Shown here in pieces: positions 55,903-64,000 of a stretch of 64,000 nucleotides of DNA (position 1 is its first letter; each line of letters starts with the position of its first letter). The DNA is taken from NCBI GenBank assembly GCA_038501195.1, contig JBBPUQ010000001.1, forward strand, positions 6,138,001 to 6,202,000, read 5' to 3'. The notes under the pieces were generated by a model. The model had not been told where the DNA came from. It was given only the letters and a program-made list of their open reading frames with translations, and did not search any database. Both the position numbers and the translations under genes were made by a program. The stretch is from Nemania diffusa. Taxonomy: Eukaryota; Ascomycota; Sordariomycetes; Xylariales; Xylariaceae.

Positions 55903-57312
55903 TTAATTAACGCAACCCTCTCTGCAACAGTGCCACCCACACCGTCTCAGTATCAGTTGATTCGCCAATAACACCGTTATTGCAATAAGACCACAACTCT
56001 GCAATGTGTGCTGAAGCAATAGCTTCCAGCGCAACTCAAGAGCTTTGATAATATTAAACCAGTCCCTTGTAGGTATATATCTAGACGCTCCATTGTCCGA
56101 GAGAGCCTTTGAAGGCTGAGGGCGATCCTCAAGGTTTTTCTCCAGCTCTTCGGAGCCGAGTGGCTTGCTGCTCTCCTGAATATTATATTCGTTGGTCGTA
56201 TTAGGCTCACTCAAAATGTGTGGCTCAGGTTCCGGATCCTGGATGGGTCTGTCTTCCGTTGAGTCATATTGGTCTACTTTCTCTCGTGTCTCGGAATTAT
56301 CGCTGCCTGGGAGTGTCCCCTCTCTTTCTTGCGATGTGTTATGTTCCTGCACTGGAGAAGTTGGTAAAGTCTCATGGGACGTTGAAGGCTGAGGGTTTTT
56401 TGCTTCTGGAGGCGCCTTTAGGACATTTTTTCTCTCCATGGCATAGGCCAAGCCTTGGGCCAGCTGATCAAGCGGTTTCGTGGGTCCTTTGCCGTCCACG
56501 AAGTTCACCAGCGTCGTGGCAAACTTCTCGTCACTCCAGGATGAAAACTTACTCCGAAGGTTATCCCATTTGCTTTTCAGACGGCCTTCAATAGCGACCT
56601 GAATGAAGAAAGGGTGGTAGCCATGTTGAAATGAGAATGCGGTGTGGAACGTATTGTTGTGGTATGACTGCGAGTCAAGCTTGTTCTCGGTGATAGCCCA
56701 TTTCAAGACTTTAAAGTGCGATCTATTACGCTTGCCCGGCCCCTTCAGACTCGAGAAGCTCCATCGATGTTCTTCGTCAAATTCCTTCCTTGATTGTCTG
56801 CCCATGCTACCAACCGTGAGAAATCCGCCAGCGTTAACCTCTGGCACGAAGTGATGTTCAACATCCTTATGGACGTTCCTTGCTGTGCCCAGGATCTGCT
56901 CCGGCCCATAATGGCCGATATGGATGGGTATCTTATCGAGGCTCGGAGACCTAGTAACCGGCGTGTGCCACATAAGGTCTTCGCTATCATCGTCTAGTGT
57001 GACAGTAACTATAGCATACTTCAGACGGTGGTCACCAAGAGACTGGAATGTCAGGTCCAAGTATACAATGCCACCAGGATGAACCTCACGATTCGCATTG
57101 GTGAGAACGCCCCACTTCGACTTTTGGAATTGGAATCGACAGTCTACTGTAACTGTCCGAAAGGACTTATTGGCTAGAGAAGCATCCGCCGTGGTTATGT
57201 TCTCATATCGGCGGCCATCATGTCTCCTGTAATTCCTGTTTATTCTCACCACTTTAGCCTGTGGCATAACGACGTGGAGATTGACTTGAGGTAATGCGAT
57301 GCCTGAATCCAA
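55903..57312 (-). CDS. Unrecognised protein, probably tail-anchored, 469 residues
   Basis: Single-exon frame from ATG 57312 to TAA 55903. Residues about 1-295 look like a folded, strand-rich domain (alternating hydrophobic segments such as RTVTVDCRFQF, GGIVYLDLTFQSL and KYAIVTVTLDDDSE, ending with HPFFIQVAIEGRL). Residues about 300-400 are rich in Pro, Glu, Ser and Thr and probably disordered. Residues 439-455 (SCGLIAITVLLANQLIL) form one hydrophobic segment, followed by a 14-residue tail with four Cys and two leading Arg. No signal peptide is seen, so a C-terminal membrane anchor with the large domain in the cytosol is the natural reading, and the tail Cys could be lipid-modified. I do not recognise the family. 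The stop codon lies within about 40 bp of the A+T block, yet the gene shows no RIP damage. Confidence 0.72.
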   Translation of the reverse strand: MDSGIALPQVNLHVVMPQAKVVRINRNYRRHDGRRYENITTADASLANKSFRTVTVDCRFQFQKSKWGVLTNANREVHPGGIVYLDLTFQSLGDHRLKYAIVTVTLDDDSEDLMWHTPVTRSPSLDKIPIHIGHYGPEQILGTARNVHKDVEHHFVPEVNAGGFLTVGSMGRQSRKEFDEEHRWSFSSLKGPGKRNRSHFKVLKWAITENKLDSQSYHNNTFHTAFSFQHGYHPFFIQVAIEGRLKSKWDNLRSKFSSWSDEKFATTLVNFVDGKGPTKPLDQLAQGLAYAMERKNVLKAPPEAKNPQPSTSHETLPTSPVQEHNTSQEREGTLPGSDNSETREKVDQYDSTEDRPIQDPEPEPHILSEPNTTNEYNIQESSKPLGSEELEKNLEDRPQPSKALSDNGASRYIPTRDWFNIIKALELRWKLLLQHTLQSCGLIAITVLLANQLILRRCGWHCCREGCVN

Positions 57313-57661
57313 TTTCTAGTTGATGGTATGAAAGGTGCTGTACAATGCTTGATAGACAGCTTTTGATCAGCCCCGAGAAGTCCAAGAATTAAAGACGTAT
57401 GAGTACTCTGTTATAGCTAAGTGGGTAGATACTTGATGCAATCACTAGACGACGTGGTAGAGCAAGAAAAAGCAAAGTATTCAGATGTTGGGGGAGGGGG
57501 AGGGGGGAGCGTTGCAATTTTCATCGGCTTGTGGCTTGACGTTGCCACATTGGGAGGACTATCAAAATTCCACATCCGGGAGCCTTATTCTTACCAAACT
57601 CAACAACCACTTTTTAATCTACTTCTTTAATCTACTTATTGTCGGTTAATATTTTAAAAAA
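57313..57661. promoter_or_regulatory. Divergent promoter region with a G-rich run
   Basis: 349 bp between two divergently oriented genes, presumably carrying both promoters. It contains a G-rich run at 57490-57508 (three runs of five or six G separated by single A) that could form a G-quadruplex. An open frame at 57421-57630 is translated through this run into poly-Gly and is not credible as a gene. Confidence 0.45.
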
Positions 57662-60197
57662 ATGGCGGCAGAACGTACAACTATCTCCAGGGAAAGGAAC
57701 TGGAGCGGCATTCTTGATGGTGAACGTCGATCACACAGTTTAGCAGTTGTTCCTCGCCCTTACCGTCGCTCTCGCCGTAACTCTCGCCGTCGATCTCGCT
57801 CTGTATCCCTTCCTTCCTTTCTACGCCGTCGCTTACATATAGGTTCTCCCGCCATTCCTCGACGTCGCTACGTTAGCTCTTCGTCCACCCCCAACCTCAC
57901 CCCCGATTTGGGCCCTCCCCCCAATCCGGGTCGTCCCTCGATTCCAGGCCCTCCCTCCCCCAACCCTCGCCATCACTCTCCAGATGATATTAGCTTCGAC
58001 TACCACGAGATCTTTTGCCGAGGAAGTTCAAGCATGAGAGAACTTATACGCAAGAGGCAAGTAGATGCGATAATAGAACCAAGTAGAAATACAAGCATCA
58101 CGGTCCATATGGACCTTGAAATACATGACGACCTTGACGATAAACTAGAGCAGCTGGCATATCTGAGTCGACTTGGCCACTTCAACGCTGCTCGAGAATT
58201 CTTTGACGAGAATTTAAAGGATCAGATTAGCAGCCCTTATGTGCATATGCAATATGCAGAATTGCTGCTCTCACAGGGTGATTACAGGACCCTTGAAATG
58301 CAAAACAATCTCATTGAATGGAATGATTGGCCAGAAGATATGGGCGATATGACTCTCCTGAGGTGTTACTGGGATATGATGCAACAATACGCCATCAGCC
58401 ATAAGCCCAGGCTCTGGCCCGGTAATTGCGTCTTGGAGGCACGGGTCAAGGGTATCATAAGGATGACGCTCGACGTGAAGGATATTAGCTCTACGCAGGT
58501 GAGTCCGCTTCGAATTCAGCATATAAGAAACTTCAGTACTAGCTTTATGCGTTGTGCAGTAGACAGCATCTTATGGAAGAGGGCTGACCTAGATCATAAT
58601 ACTAAATGTGTGGCTTGGTTGTGTTAAGATCGAACACATTGTTATTTTCTTTTTGCTCTGTTTGAGATTATAAATTGTTTCCACTAACAGCCTACTAGAT
58701 CAAGTTTTTCGCATTAGCAATGCACATGTCCTCATACCATATGACTAATAGCTTGCGAGTCGATGCGGTAAAAGAGCTTAACGAATTTTTCGATGAGTTT
58801 TCTACCGACTTATATCAGTCTCTTCTCCGGCAAGGGCGAGTGTGGGATATGCATGATCTCCTAGTCAGCCTTATACCATTCAGAGGGGTTGACGTTGTTT
58901 TCAACGCCCTCTTTGGTAGCCGAATATAAGTCAAGGGATCTGCACTATTATCTCAGACTGGACGGAGCATAGCCCTGATGTGGATATATCGACAAACCTC
59001 GCCTTGCTCGGGCTTCTCACGTCGGTGATTGCGACAAACACAAGGGTACTAAATCTTAACCAAGCCAATATAATACTACAACACGCACTGCCCCTTTCAA
59101 ACTCTATAAAGGATATCGACCCAAAATTAATGAAGAGTCGACCATTTCTTAGGTGGATTTTGGAAAAGGCGCGTGTAAACGAGGAACAAGGCCCAGACGA
59201 GACTGCCGCCTATTTCCGACACTTGCAGTCTTCCACAGGGGTTGCCTATCGTCCTATCCGGACAGGATTGATCCAGTACGTTCCTTTAGAGGATGAAAAC
59301 CCAGGGTGGAAGATTGCTGAAGCCAGCCCGGCGCTCAAAGGGCCGGTCCAGCTCGGACTCCAGACAGCGAAAGAAATGGGTGATTACGAAATGATGGTTT
59401 TGAGTCTCCAGCTGCTCATTCGCTTTTCTGCAAACCTGAGAGAATATTTTAGCGATTTATGCACTCTACAAAAACAGCAGCGCGAAGACTACTGGGGGTA
59501 TATTGACACGCTTGTATCATCGTACTTGGTATTAGAAACTAAAGAAGCAGAGGCCCTACTCTCCGAAGCTCTATCCGAACAAGTTATCACGATGGACTAC
59601 TTGGATTATATCCCAACAGACCTCTTTCTCATTGCAAATTTGTTGCTTTATTCTCTACCTGAACGGGGGAGAAACTGGCCCATTGCTCTGAGGTACGCAC
59701 AGGCCAGTTTTGACGAGCTTGACATGCACTACGAAACTTTGTTAGCAGAGATTGCGAAAAAGATGGACTGGGACCATCAGGATAGCTATTCCAGCTCAAA
59801 TGATGGGGAAGGTGGCAGTGGTCACAGGTCAAGGGGTGTACGTGAATCAAAATCCGATGCCAGCCGTGAACAACAAGCAGACGAGCATGTGGCTGGCCAA
59901 GTGTTCTCTAGTAATGGGCGCACTGGTCAAGTTCGCCAGAGAACCTTCCTATTCACCCCAGGCAGACAAATCCGAGAAGAACAAGACCAACAAAGAACGA
60001 TGAACGGCGCCGGAGCTCATCAGACAGGGGGGGGGCCACCTGAATCACGAACACGACGATGGCCTAACAGGGGAGCGGAACAGGAATATGAAAGGGGGCG
60101 ACGTACACGGCGAGACGAATCAACAGGGGTGGCTCCAGAAATGGGAAACACCTTCAAAAAGAATCCCACCCAACCTAGTAAGCCCTTGAGGCAGTAG
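57662..60197 (+). CDS. Unrecognised protein with Arg/Ser-rich N-terminus and helical repeats, 764 residues
   Basis: Three exons by my model: 57662-58498, 58699-58915 and 58957-60197. Intron 1 is 200 bp (GTGAGT donor, CACTAAC branch, CTAG acceptor); intron 2 is only 41 bp with a weak GTAGCC donor and a CAG acceptor. The phases join without a stop and link ...NALFD to WTEHSPDVDISTNLALLGLL across intron 2. Residues 30-70 are rich in Arg and Ser (RRSRRNSRRRSRS), suggesting nuclear targeting. Residues 70-110 are Pro-rich. From about 157 there are helix-pair units resembling tetratricopeptide-like repeats (KLEQLAYLSRLGHFNAAREF, then YAELLLSQGDYRTLE). The last 130 residues are charged, with Gly/Arg/Gln-rich low complexity. 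I recall similar helical proteins as conserved hypotheticals in Sordariomycetes but cannot name a function. The ATG has a good AAAAAATGG context. Confidence 0.65.
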
Positions 60198-60969
60198 GCG
60201 ATCTCTACACATAACGCTAACAGACATGCTAGGTTACGTGCAACCCGAAGTGGGAGAGCCAAGTAGTAGTGATGAATAATTTCGGTTAAATGATGGGTTC
60301 ATGGTAGAAGAAGTGAGGTGGGAATCGTTGATAGCTTCGTAGGTTCTCTGTTAAACTGGTTATTTTAGTGGATATAATAAATCTAAGAGGGGCTTTGTTT
60401 ACATTGTGCTGGTATGTGGTGTGGTTATACCAGTATTATCCGACAGTTGAACATCCGGTGCACATTTGGTTTGTTCACACATTGTCCTTTTTAATTGATT
60501 TCATTTTCATGTGATCAGCCTGTTATAATTAAACAACAACTTAAGATACTATAGATTAGATTTTCTGTTATCCTTAGGGCAAATTCACTTGATATGTTAG
60601 GTGCCTGGCAATAAGCACATATATAGGAGGTTAGGTACCTTCCTTAAAGGCAATAGAATTGACTCCCTTCTTTACATAGGTAGGTAGGTACCTTCCTAGG
60701 TACCTTCTTACCCATATTTGACAAAACAAACAACAGGGATTGAAGCATTGCCTACTACCTAGGTACATAGGTACACACTTAGATTTGAGATCTAGCACCT
60801 TCACCAGCTCGGCACGTCACTATCTAGAGAACCCTCCCAGACATCTTCTCACTACTTGTCTCTTGCAGTGCAACAAACAGACAATCGTTTCTTATCCTGC
60901 AAAGCATCGTTTTCCGTCATAATATCTCACTTCAACACAAATCTATACCGGTAACTTTGCACAGTTGCA
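60198..60969. other. Intergenic stretch with an AGGTACCT-motif cluster
   Basis: 772 bp between two same-strand genes, holding the 3' end of one and the promoter of the next. Repeated TAGGTACC/AGGTACCT/CCTAGG palindromic motifs cluster at about 60630-60775. The open frame at 60740-60922 lies in the expected leader of the next gene and does not look coding. Confidence 0.45.
60630..60775. repeat. Cluster of AGGTACCT-type short motifs
   Basis: At least six occurrences of TAGGTA/GGTACC/CCTAGG, including GGTAGGTAGGTACCTTCC and ACCTAGGTACATAGGTAC. Similar motifs recur near 63535. Such motifs are common in Sordariomycete intergenic DNA; meaning unknown. Confidence 0.55.
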
Positions 60970-62045
60970 ATGGCAGAGCTCAAGGAACCGTTCGCGTCCT
61001 TCTGGGCATATCTTCGCAACAACTTTGACGAGGCCCGAGTTAGCCAAATGCTCGATCATCTTCACGGCTCACTTCTTACCGAGCTACAGAACCCTTTTGC
61101 CGTAGGCTACAGTACGTATCGCCGACTCTTTCATTCCTCGCCTTGCCTAAATATTGCAATTATTGCAACAAGTAACCAATTCTAATACCTGAATCTCTGT
61201 AGCGCCCCAGTACCTGGCCTACCGAGCTGTCGTCAGCTCGATGAGCCATGTTTGTATGTCAACCTAGCGGCTTTGGGGAAATCATTCTCGACTAACGGAC
61301 TGCAGGTAACACGGATATCGCAGTTGCCAAACATCCCAGAGTCAGCAATGAGCCGCAGCTGGATGATAGACCCGTCAACATCGAAGGCTTGAAGTATCTG
61401 GCCGACTCTGGCGAAACAAGAGGAGAACTCCTGCTCGGCATCCTGGAGGGTGGGCGAGATTCAGTCAATCGGCACAAGCTATTCACCAAACTAAATCTGC
61501 CAAAGGCCATTGTTTCGCCTAGAACTGAAGTGCCCAGCAAAAAGACATCGCATATAAAGGGTATTACTAAGAATACGGACGTGGCAAAGTCTCCAATCAT
61601 CCCCCGAGGACCTAAGGGGTTGCGAAATCGCAACACACGCGAGCTATCAGCCCTAGCTGTCTGGAAGGGGTGTGATGTTGACGAGATCCCTATTCCCACC
61701 GTCATCAATATCAGCCGACACCTTGAGCCGCACCTCTCTAAGTTACAGGACGTCTGGGGGATCTGGCTCAATATCGATAAAGAGCGTCGGGTAATGGCAT
61801 TCAGATCCCAGGAGAAGAAGACCCGCAACGAGATTGACGACATGGCTTCCGACAGACACCGCCAGGAGTTTCGTTATATATTTCTATCATATGTCCAGGA
61901 GTGCCTCGAATTCAACCGTTCATCTGACTTCCTGGAGTTCCACCACGGAAGCTACAAGCAGGAGACTGAGAGCTGGCGCAAAATGTCTGAAGATGTCGTT
62001 GTCGGCCTCAAAGAGCACTATGTGGACCAAGGAATGTGGCGATGA
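60970..62045 (+). CDS. Unrecognised protein, 310 residues, three exons
   Basis: Exons 60970-61111, 61203-61253 and 61306-62045; introns of 91 bp (GTACGT donor, TGTAG acceptor) and 52 bp (GTATGT donor, GACTAAC branch, GCAG acceptor). The phases join to 310 residues. The tiny 51-bp middle exon encodes PQYLAYRAVVSSMSHV. The N-terminus is helical (FASFWAYLRNNFDEARVSQMLDHLHGSLLTEL). Residues about 130-180 are basic and polar. The C-terminal 100 residues are helical with aromatic positions (WGIWLNIDKERRVMAF, then YIFLSYVQECLEF and FLEFHHGSYKQETESW). No signal peptide, membrane segment or known motif. Splice signals are strong, which supports an expressed gene; function unknown. Confidence 0.7.
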
Positions 62046-62855
62046 AAGGAAAATGGGGTTTGTCTGTACATCTATAATGTCTTTGAGATTATAGGTGGTC
62101 TTTCATTTGATCTGAGGTGGTGGCCATTTTTCGACCCCGGAGTTGGGGTGAATGAGATTGGTCTATAATCTCGACTTCTAAGGATATCAGTCGATTCTTC
62201 TGGTTCTGATGTAAAACTGGGTATCTGCTTCTTGTCGGGTCATCTTGCACATTGTTCCTAACTACGCATTCGTCGGTCGGGTGAATATGGTAGTTAGAGG
62301 AATGAAACTTAAACTTCTGACGTCAAGGCACATGCAGAACACTATGCCCCAAACGTCGTTAACCCATGCCTCGATGGGTAATATCTAGATCACTCATTCC
62401 GTTCTCGTATTAACTGGGTGATCGCAAATAGAAATTTCCTAGCCTTGTTGCCAAATCAGTTAAAATACATGGTTGGTACGCTCCAGTCAATTTTAATAAT
62501 GCTTCTCGTAGACTGGATATCGTTTTGTTAATCGACTGGTTTTAATATACCGATGATCATTGTTGATACACTTGATTTCTCTTGTACAACCTTTCCTCCC
62601 TCACACCTGCATCCACATCTCAGTATGTCATCAACTGCTCTTCATACGCACATAATACGACACTCTCATCATACCAGATGCGCCTCGATTTAGCGGACTT
62701 GTCTCCCCCGAAGCAATCCGTAGATCACGTGGACGATCGGTTTTCGTCGCTAGTTCGCCTTTGGAATTCATGCCGACATCACTTCCACCACTGACTAAAT
62801 TCATTGCTGCACCATGTCCCAAAAACCACCTCTTGCTTCAAGGTACGTATCTAAG
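62046..62855. other. Intergenic stretch, no gene supported
   Basis: 810 bp without a convincing gene. A small open frame at 62582-62794 lacks coding character. ATG 62814 followed by ten codons and a GTACGT donor could be a first exon, but no second exon follows on this strand. I leave both uncalled. Confidence 0.4.
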
Positions 62856-63191
62856 TCAGTAGCTGCGACGGAACTTGTTCCATAGCAAGAATATCGCATA
62901 GGAGATTAGGGTCTTGAGCAGGGACAATACTGCGCCCCGTCCGAAGTCGCCAACGACGCGGTTGAGCAGAACCATATGACGCGCATAGTGGCGAGCCTCG
63001 CGTTCCCAAGCTGCCATGGTCCTCTGTCCCGAACAGACCCGCTCAAGAGTTTGACAATGGAAAGCGCACTGTTCTGTCACCACTGCCGCATGAGGTCTGA
63101 ATGAGGCAAACGCGTCGCCCACAACGATGACTCGGCCATTGTAGAAGCTCGACGAGTCGCTAATAGCGTCGTTGATTTTAGTGACCCTACG
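62856..63191 (-). pseudogene. C-terminal fragment of a FAD-dependent monooxygenase
   Basis: Open on the minus strand from 63191 (just after an in-frame TAG) to a TGA at 62856, about 111 residues. It contains FYNGRVIVVGDAFASFRPHA, the GD...P motif that contacts the FAD ribityl chain in class A flavoprotein monooxygenases. A C-terminal helical part follows (MAAWEREARHYARHMVLLNR) with a hydrophobic stretch (SLLKTLISYAIFLLW). The N-terminal Rossmann GxGxxG part and the middle of the enzyme, some 300 residues, are missing: upstream sequence is transposon-like. It is therefore a truncated relic rather than a working enzyme, unless an upstream exon lies beyond the second A+T block. The fragment itself shows no internal stop. 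Confidence 0.65.
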
Positions 63192-63337
63192 CTATGCAGG
63201 CTGTGGTCGCAGATATTGATCAGCCTTGTTACTTTAAGCCACTGCAAAGGGTGATGGGCATTCTTACCTAATTCTATTTTATAATTTATTCAAGTTAGTA
63301 ATAACGTTAACTTGTTAGATATTATTGTGACAGGGCG

Positions 63338-63382
63338 GGTGGCAAGCCACCTGCTCAGCCACAGGCTTGTGGCTGTGCCACC
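63338..63382. repeat. Overlapping GTGGC/GCCAC inverted repeats
   Basis: Three possible stems: GGTGGC 63338-63343 with GCCACC 63346-63351; CAGCCACA 63356-63363 with TGTGGCTG 63368-63375; GTGGC 63369-63373 with GCCAC 63377-63381. The second and third share bases and cannot form together. Confidence 0.65.
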
Positions 63383-63560
63383 AGCTTCGCTTAGCCTCCT
63401 ATATTGATAGACTGAAGCTAAGGATTTTTAAAAGTACTATTGTGACGCTCGCCAAGCCTCTAGAGTGCGGTGTGTGATTTACTCGTTCCGTTTTGTTATA
63501 TATAAAACCTATAAAGTGTAAATAATAGTCAAAGTACCTAGGTAGTAGGTAAAATAAGTG

Positions 63561-63620
63561 GGTGGCTAGGTAGGTGGCTAAATAAGCGGCTGAGCAAGTG
63601 GCTAGGTAAAGAGCTGAGTA
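63561..63620. repeat. 12-bp minisatellite, five degenerate copies
   Basis: Five adjacent 12-mers of consensus AGTGGCTAGGTA: GGTGGCTAGGTA, GGTGGCTAAATA, AGCGGCTGAGCA, AGTGGCTAGGTA, AAGAGCTGAGTA. Most differences are transitions. Confidence 0.7.
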
Positions 63621-63730
63621 GGTTACGAGGGGCCTGACAACCCGACCAGTACCCCCCTACCCCCACATACCTACAGTGCTAAAAAACAGCCAATAGAAAA
63701 TAAGAGAGCTGCCCCATCCGACCACTACTA

Positions 63731-64000
63731 GTAAAATTGAAATATTTTTTATTAAATAGTTAATAGATTAATAATCGATTAACAATTACTTATTAATTAA
63801 TAAATATATATATATAATATAATGTTTATTAATTAATAATTAATTAATATTTAATATATATATTTTTTATTTTTTTATTTTTATTTTTTTTTAAAAATAA
63901 TTTATATATATATATTTATTAATTATTAATTAATTATTAATTAATTATTATTTATATATAAATTTTGCTAAATTAAAAATATTTTATTATAATTAATTAT
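63731..64000. other. Start of a second A+T-rich block
   Basis: From about 63731 the sequence again becomes nearly pure A+T, rich in TTAATTAA and TATATA, and runs off the window. The gene island at 55.9-63.7 kb is thus bounded on both sides by A+T-rich DNA. Confidence 0.65.

Larger units (their letters stand above)
63192..63730. other. Transposon-like stretch with hairpins and a minisatellite
   Basis: No gene. Motif TATTGTGAC occurs twice (near 63323 and 63436), followed by G/C-rich sequence of the style seen at the ends of fungal LTRs. It also contains overlapping GTGGC/GCCAC inverted repeats (63338-63382), a 12-bp minisatellite (63561-63620) and C runs near 63654-63665. Probably the mutated remains of a mobile element that cut into the monooxygenase gene. 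Confidence 0.45.

Noticed and set aside
57421..57630. 69-codon frame in the divergent promoter
   Set aside because: It includes a poly-Gly stretch from the G-rich run and lacks any coding support.
60740..60922. 60-codon frame upstream of the 310-residue protein
   Set aside because: Lies in the probable promoter or leader; composition not coding-like.
62582..62794. 70-codon plus-strand frame
   Set aside because: No motif, no splice continuation, intergenic composition.
62814..62843. Possible first exon (MSQKPPLAS then GTACGT donor)
   Set aside because: The only monooxygenase-like sequence nearby is on the other strand, so no downstream exon supports it.

Overview
The window looks like nuclear DNA of a filamentous ascomycete (Pezizomycotina, perhaps a Sordariomycete). 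Genes have short GT-AG introns of 41-200 bp with fungal branch sites (TACTAAAC, CACTAAC, GACTAAC). One protein has a fungus-specific Clr5 domain followed by ankyrin repeats, and AGGTACCT-type motifs occur between genes. Above all, about 47 kb in the middle is almost pure A+T and is built from old LTR-type repeats. That pattern is what repeat-induced point mutation (RIP, C-to-T mainly in CpA) leaves behind.

Layout. (1) 1-8.4 kb, left gene island: the 3' end of an unrecognised gene (1-578); a two-exon DUF4743/Nudix hydrolase on the minus strand (1551-2566); a three-exon Clr5-ankyrin protein of 1237 residues (3355-7208); and a small single-exon unrecognised protein (7899-8390). (2) About 8.6-55.88 kb, the A+T block: no gene survives. 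By comparing it with itself by eye I find five pairs of direct repeats. Two pairs are secure LTR retroelements: 42657-48567, with 308-bp LTRs and an ATTAC target duplication, and 20791-27498, with 237-bp LTRs. Two more are likely: 10863-16636 (ATAAA) and 29528-37818 (ATTAT). One older pair (41266-41611 and 54807-55161) encloses the 42.7-kb element. A solo 308-bp LTR of the 42.7-kb family sits inside an LTR of the 10.9-kb element, with its own TAAAT duplication. The two edges of the block carry a collinear 152-bp direct repeat. A 293-bp tandem duplication lies at 31.3-31.9 kb. The block could be a regional centromere or an AT-isochore; sequence alone cannot decide. (3) 55.9-62.05 kb, right gene island: a probable tail-anchored protein on the minus strand ending about 20 bp from the block, a divergent three-exon protein of 764 residues with an Arg/Ser-rich N-terminus and helical repeats, and a three-exon unrecognised protein of 310 residues. 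(4) 62-64 kb, decaying margin: a truncated FAD-monooxygenase C-terminus, a transposon-like stretch with GTGGC/GCCAC hairpins and a 12-bp minisatellite, then the start of a second A+T-rich block at about 63.73 kb.

The genes do not form a recognisable pathway or cluster. The only clear enzyme is the Nudix protein, which is probably housekeeping (damaged thiamine diphosphate clean-up). The other proteins are of kinds often variable among fungi. The most informative part is the layered record of retroelement insertion and RIP in the A+T block. Gene models given here were built by hand from reading frames and splice signals and have not been checked against transcripts.
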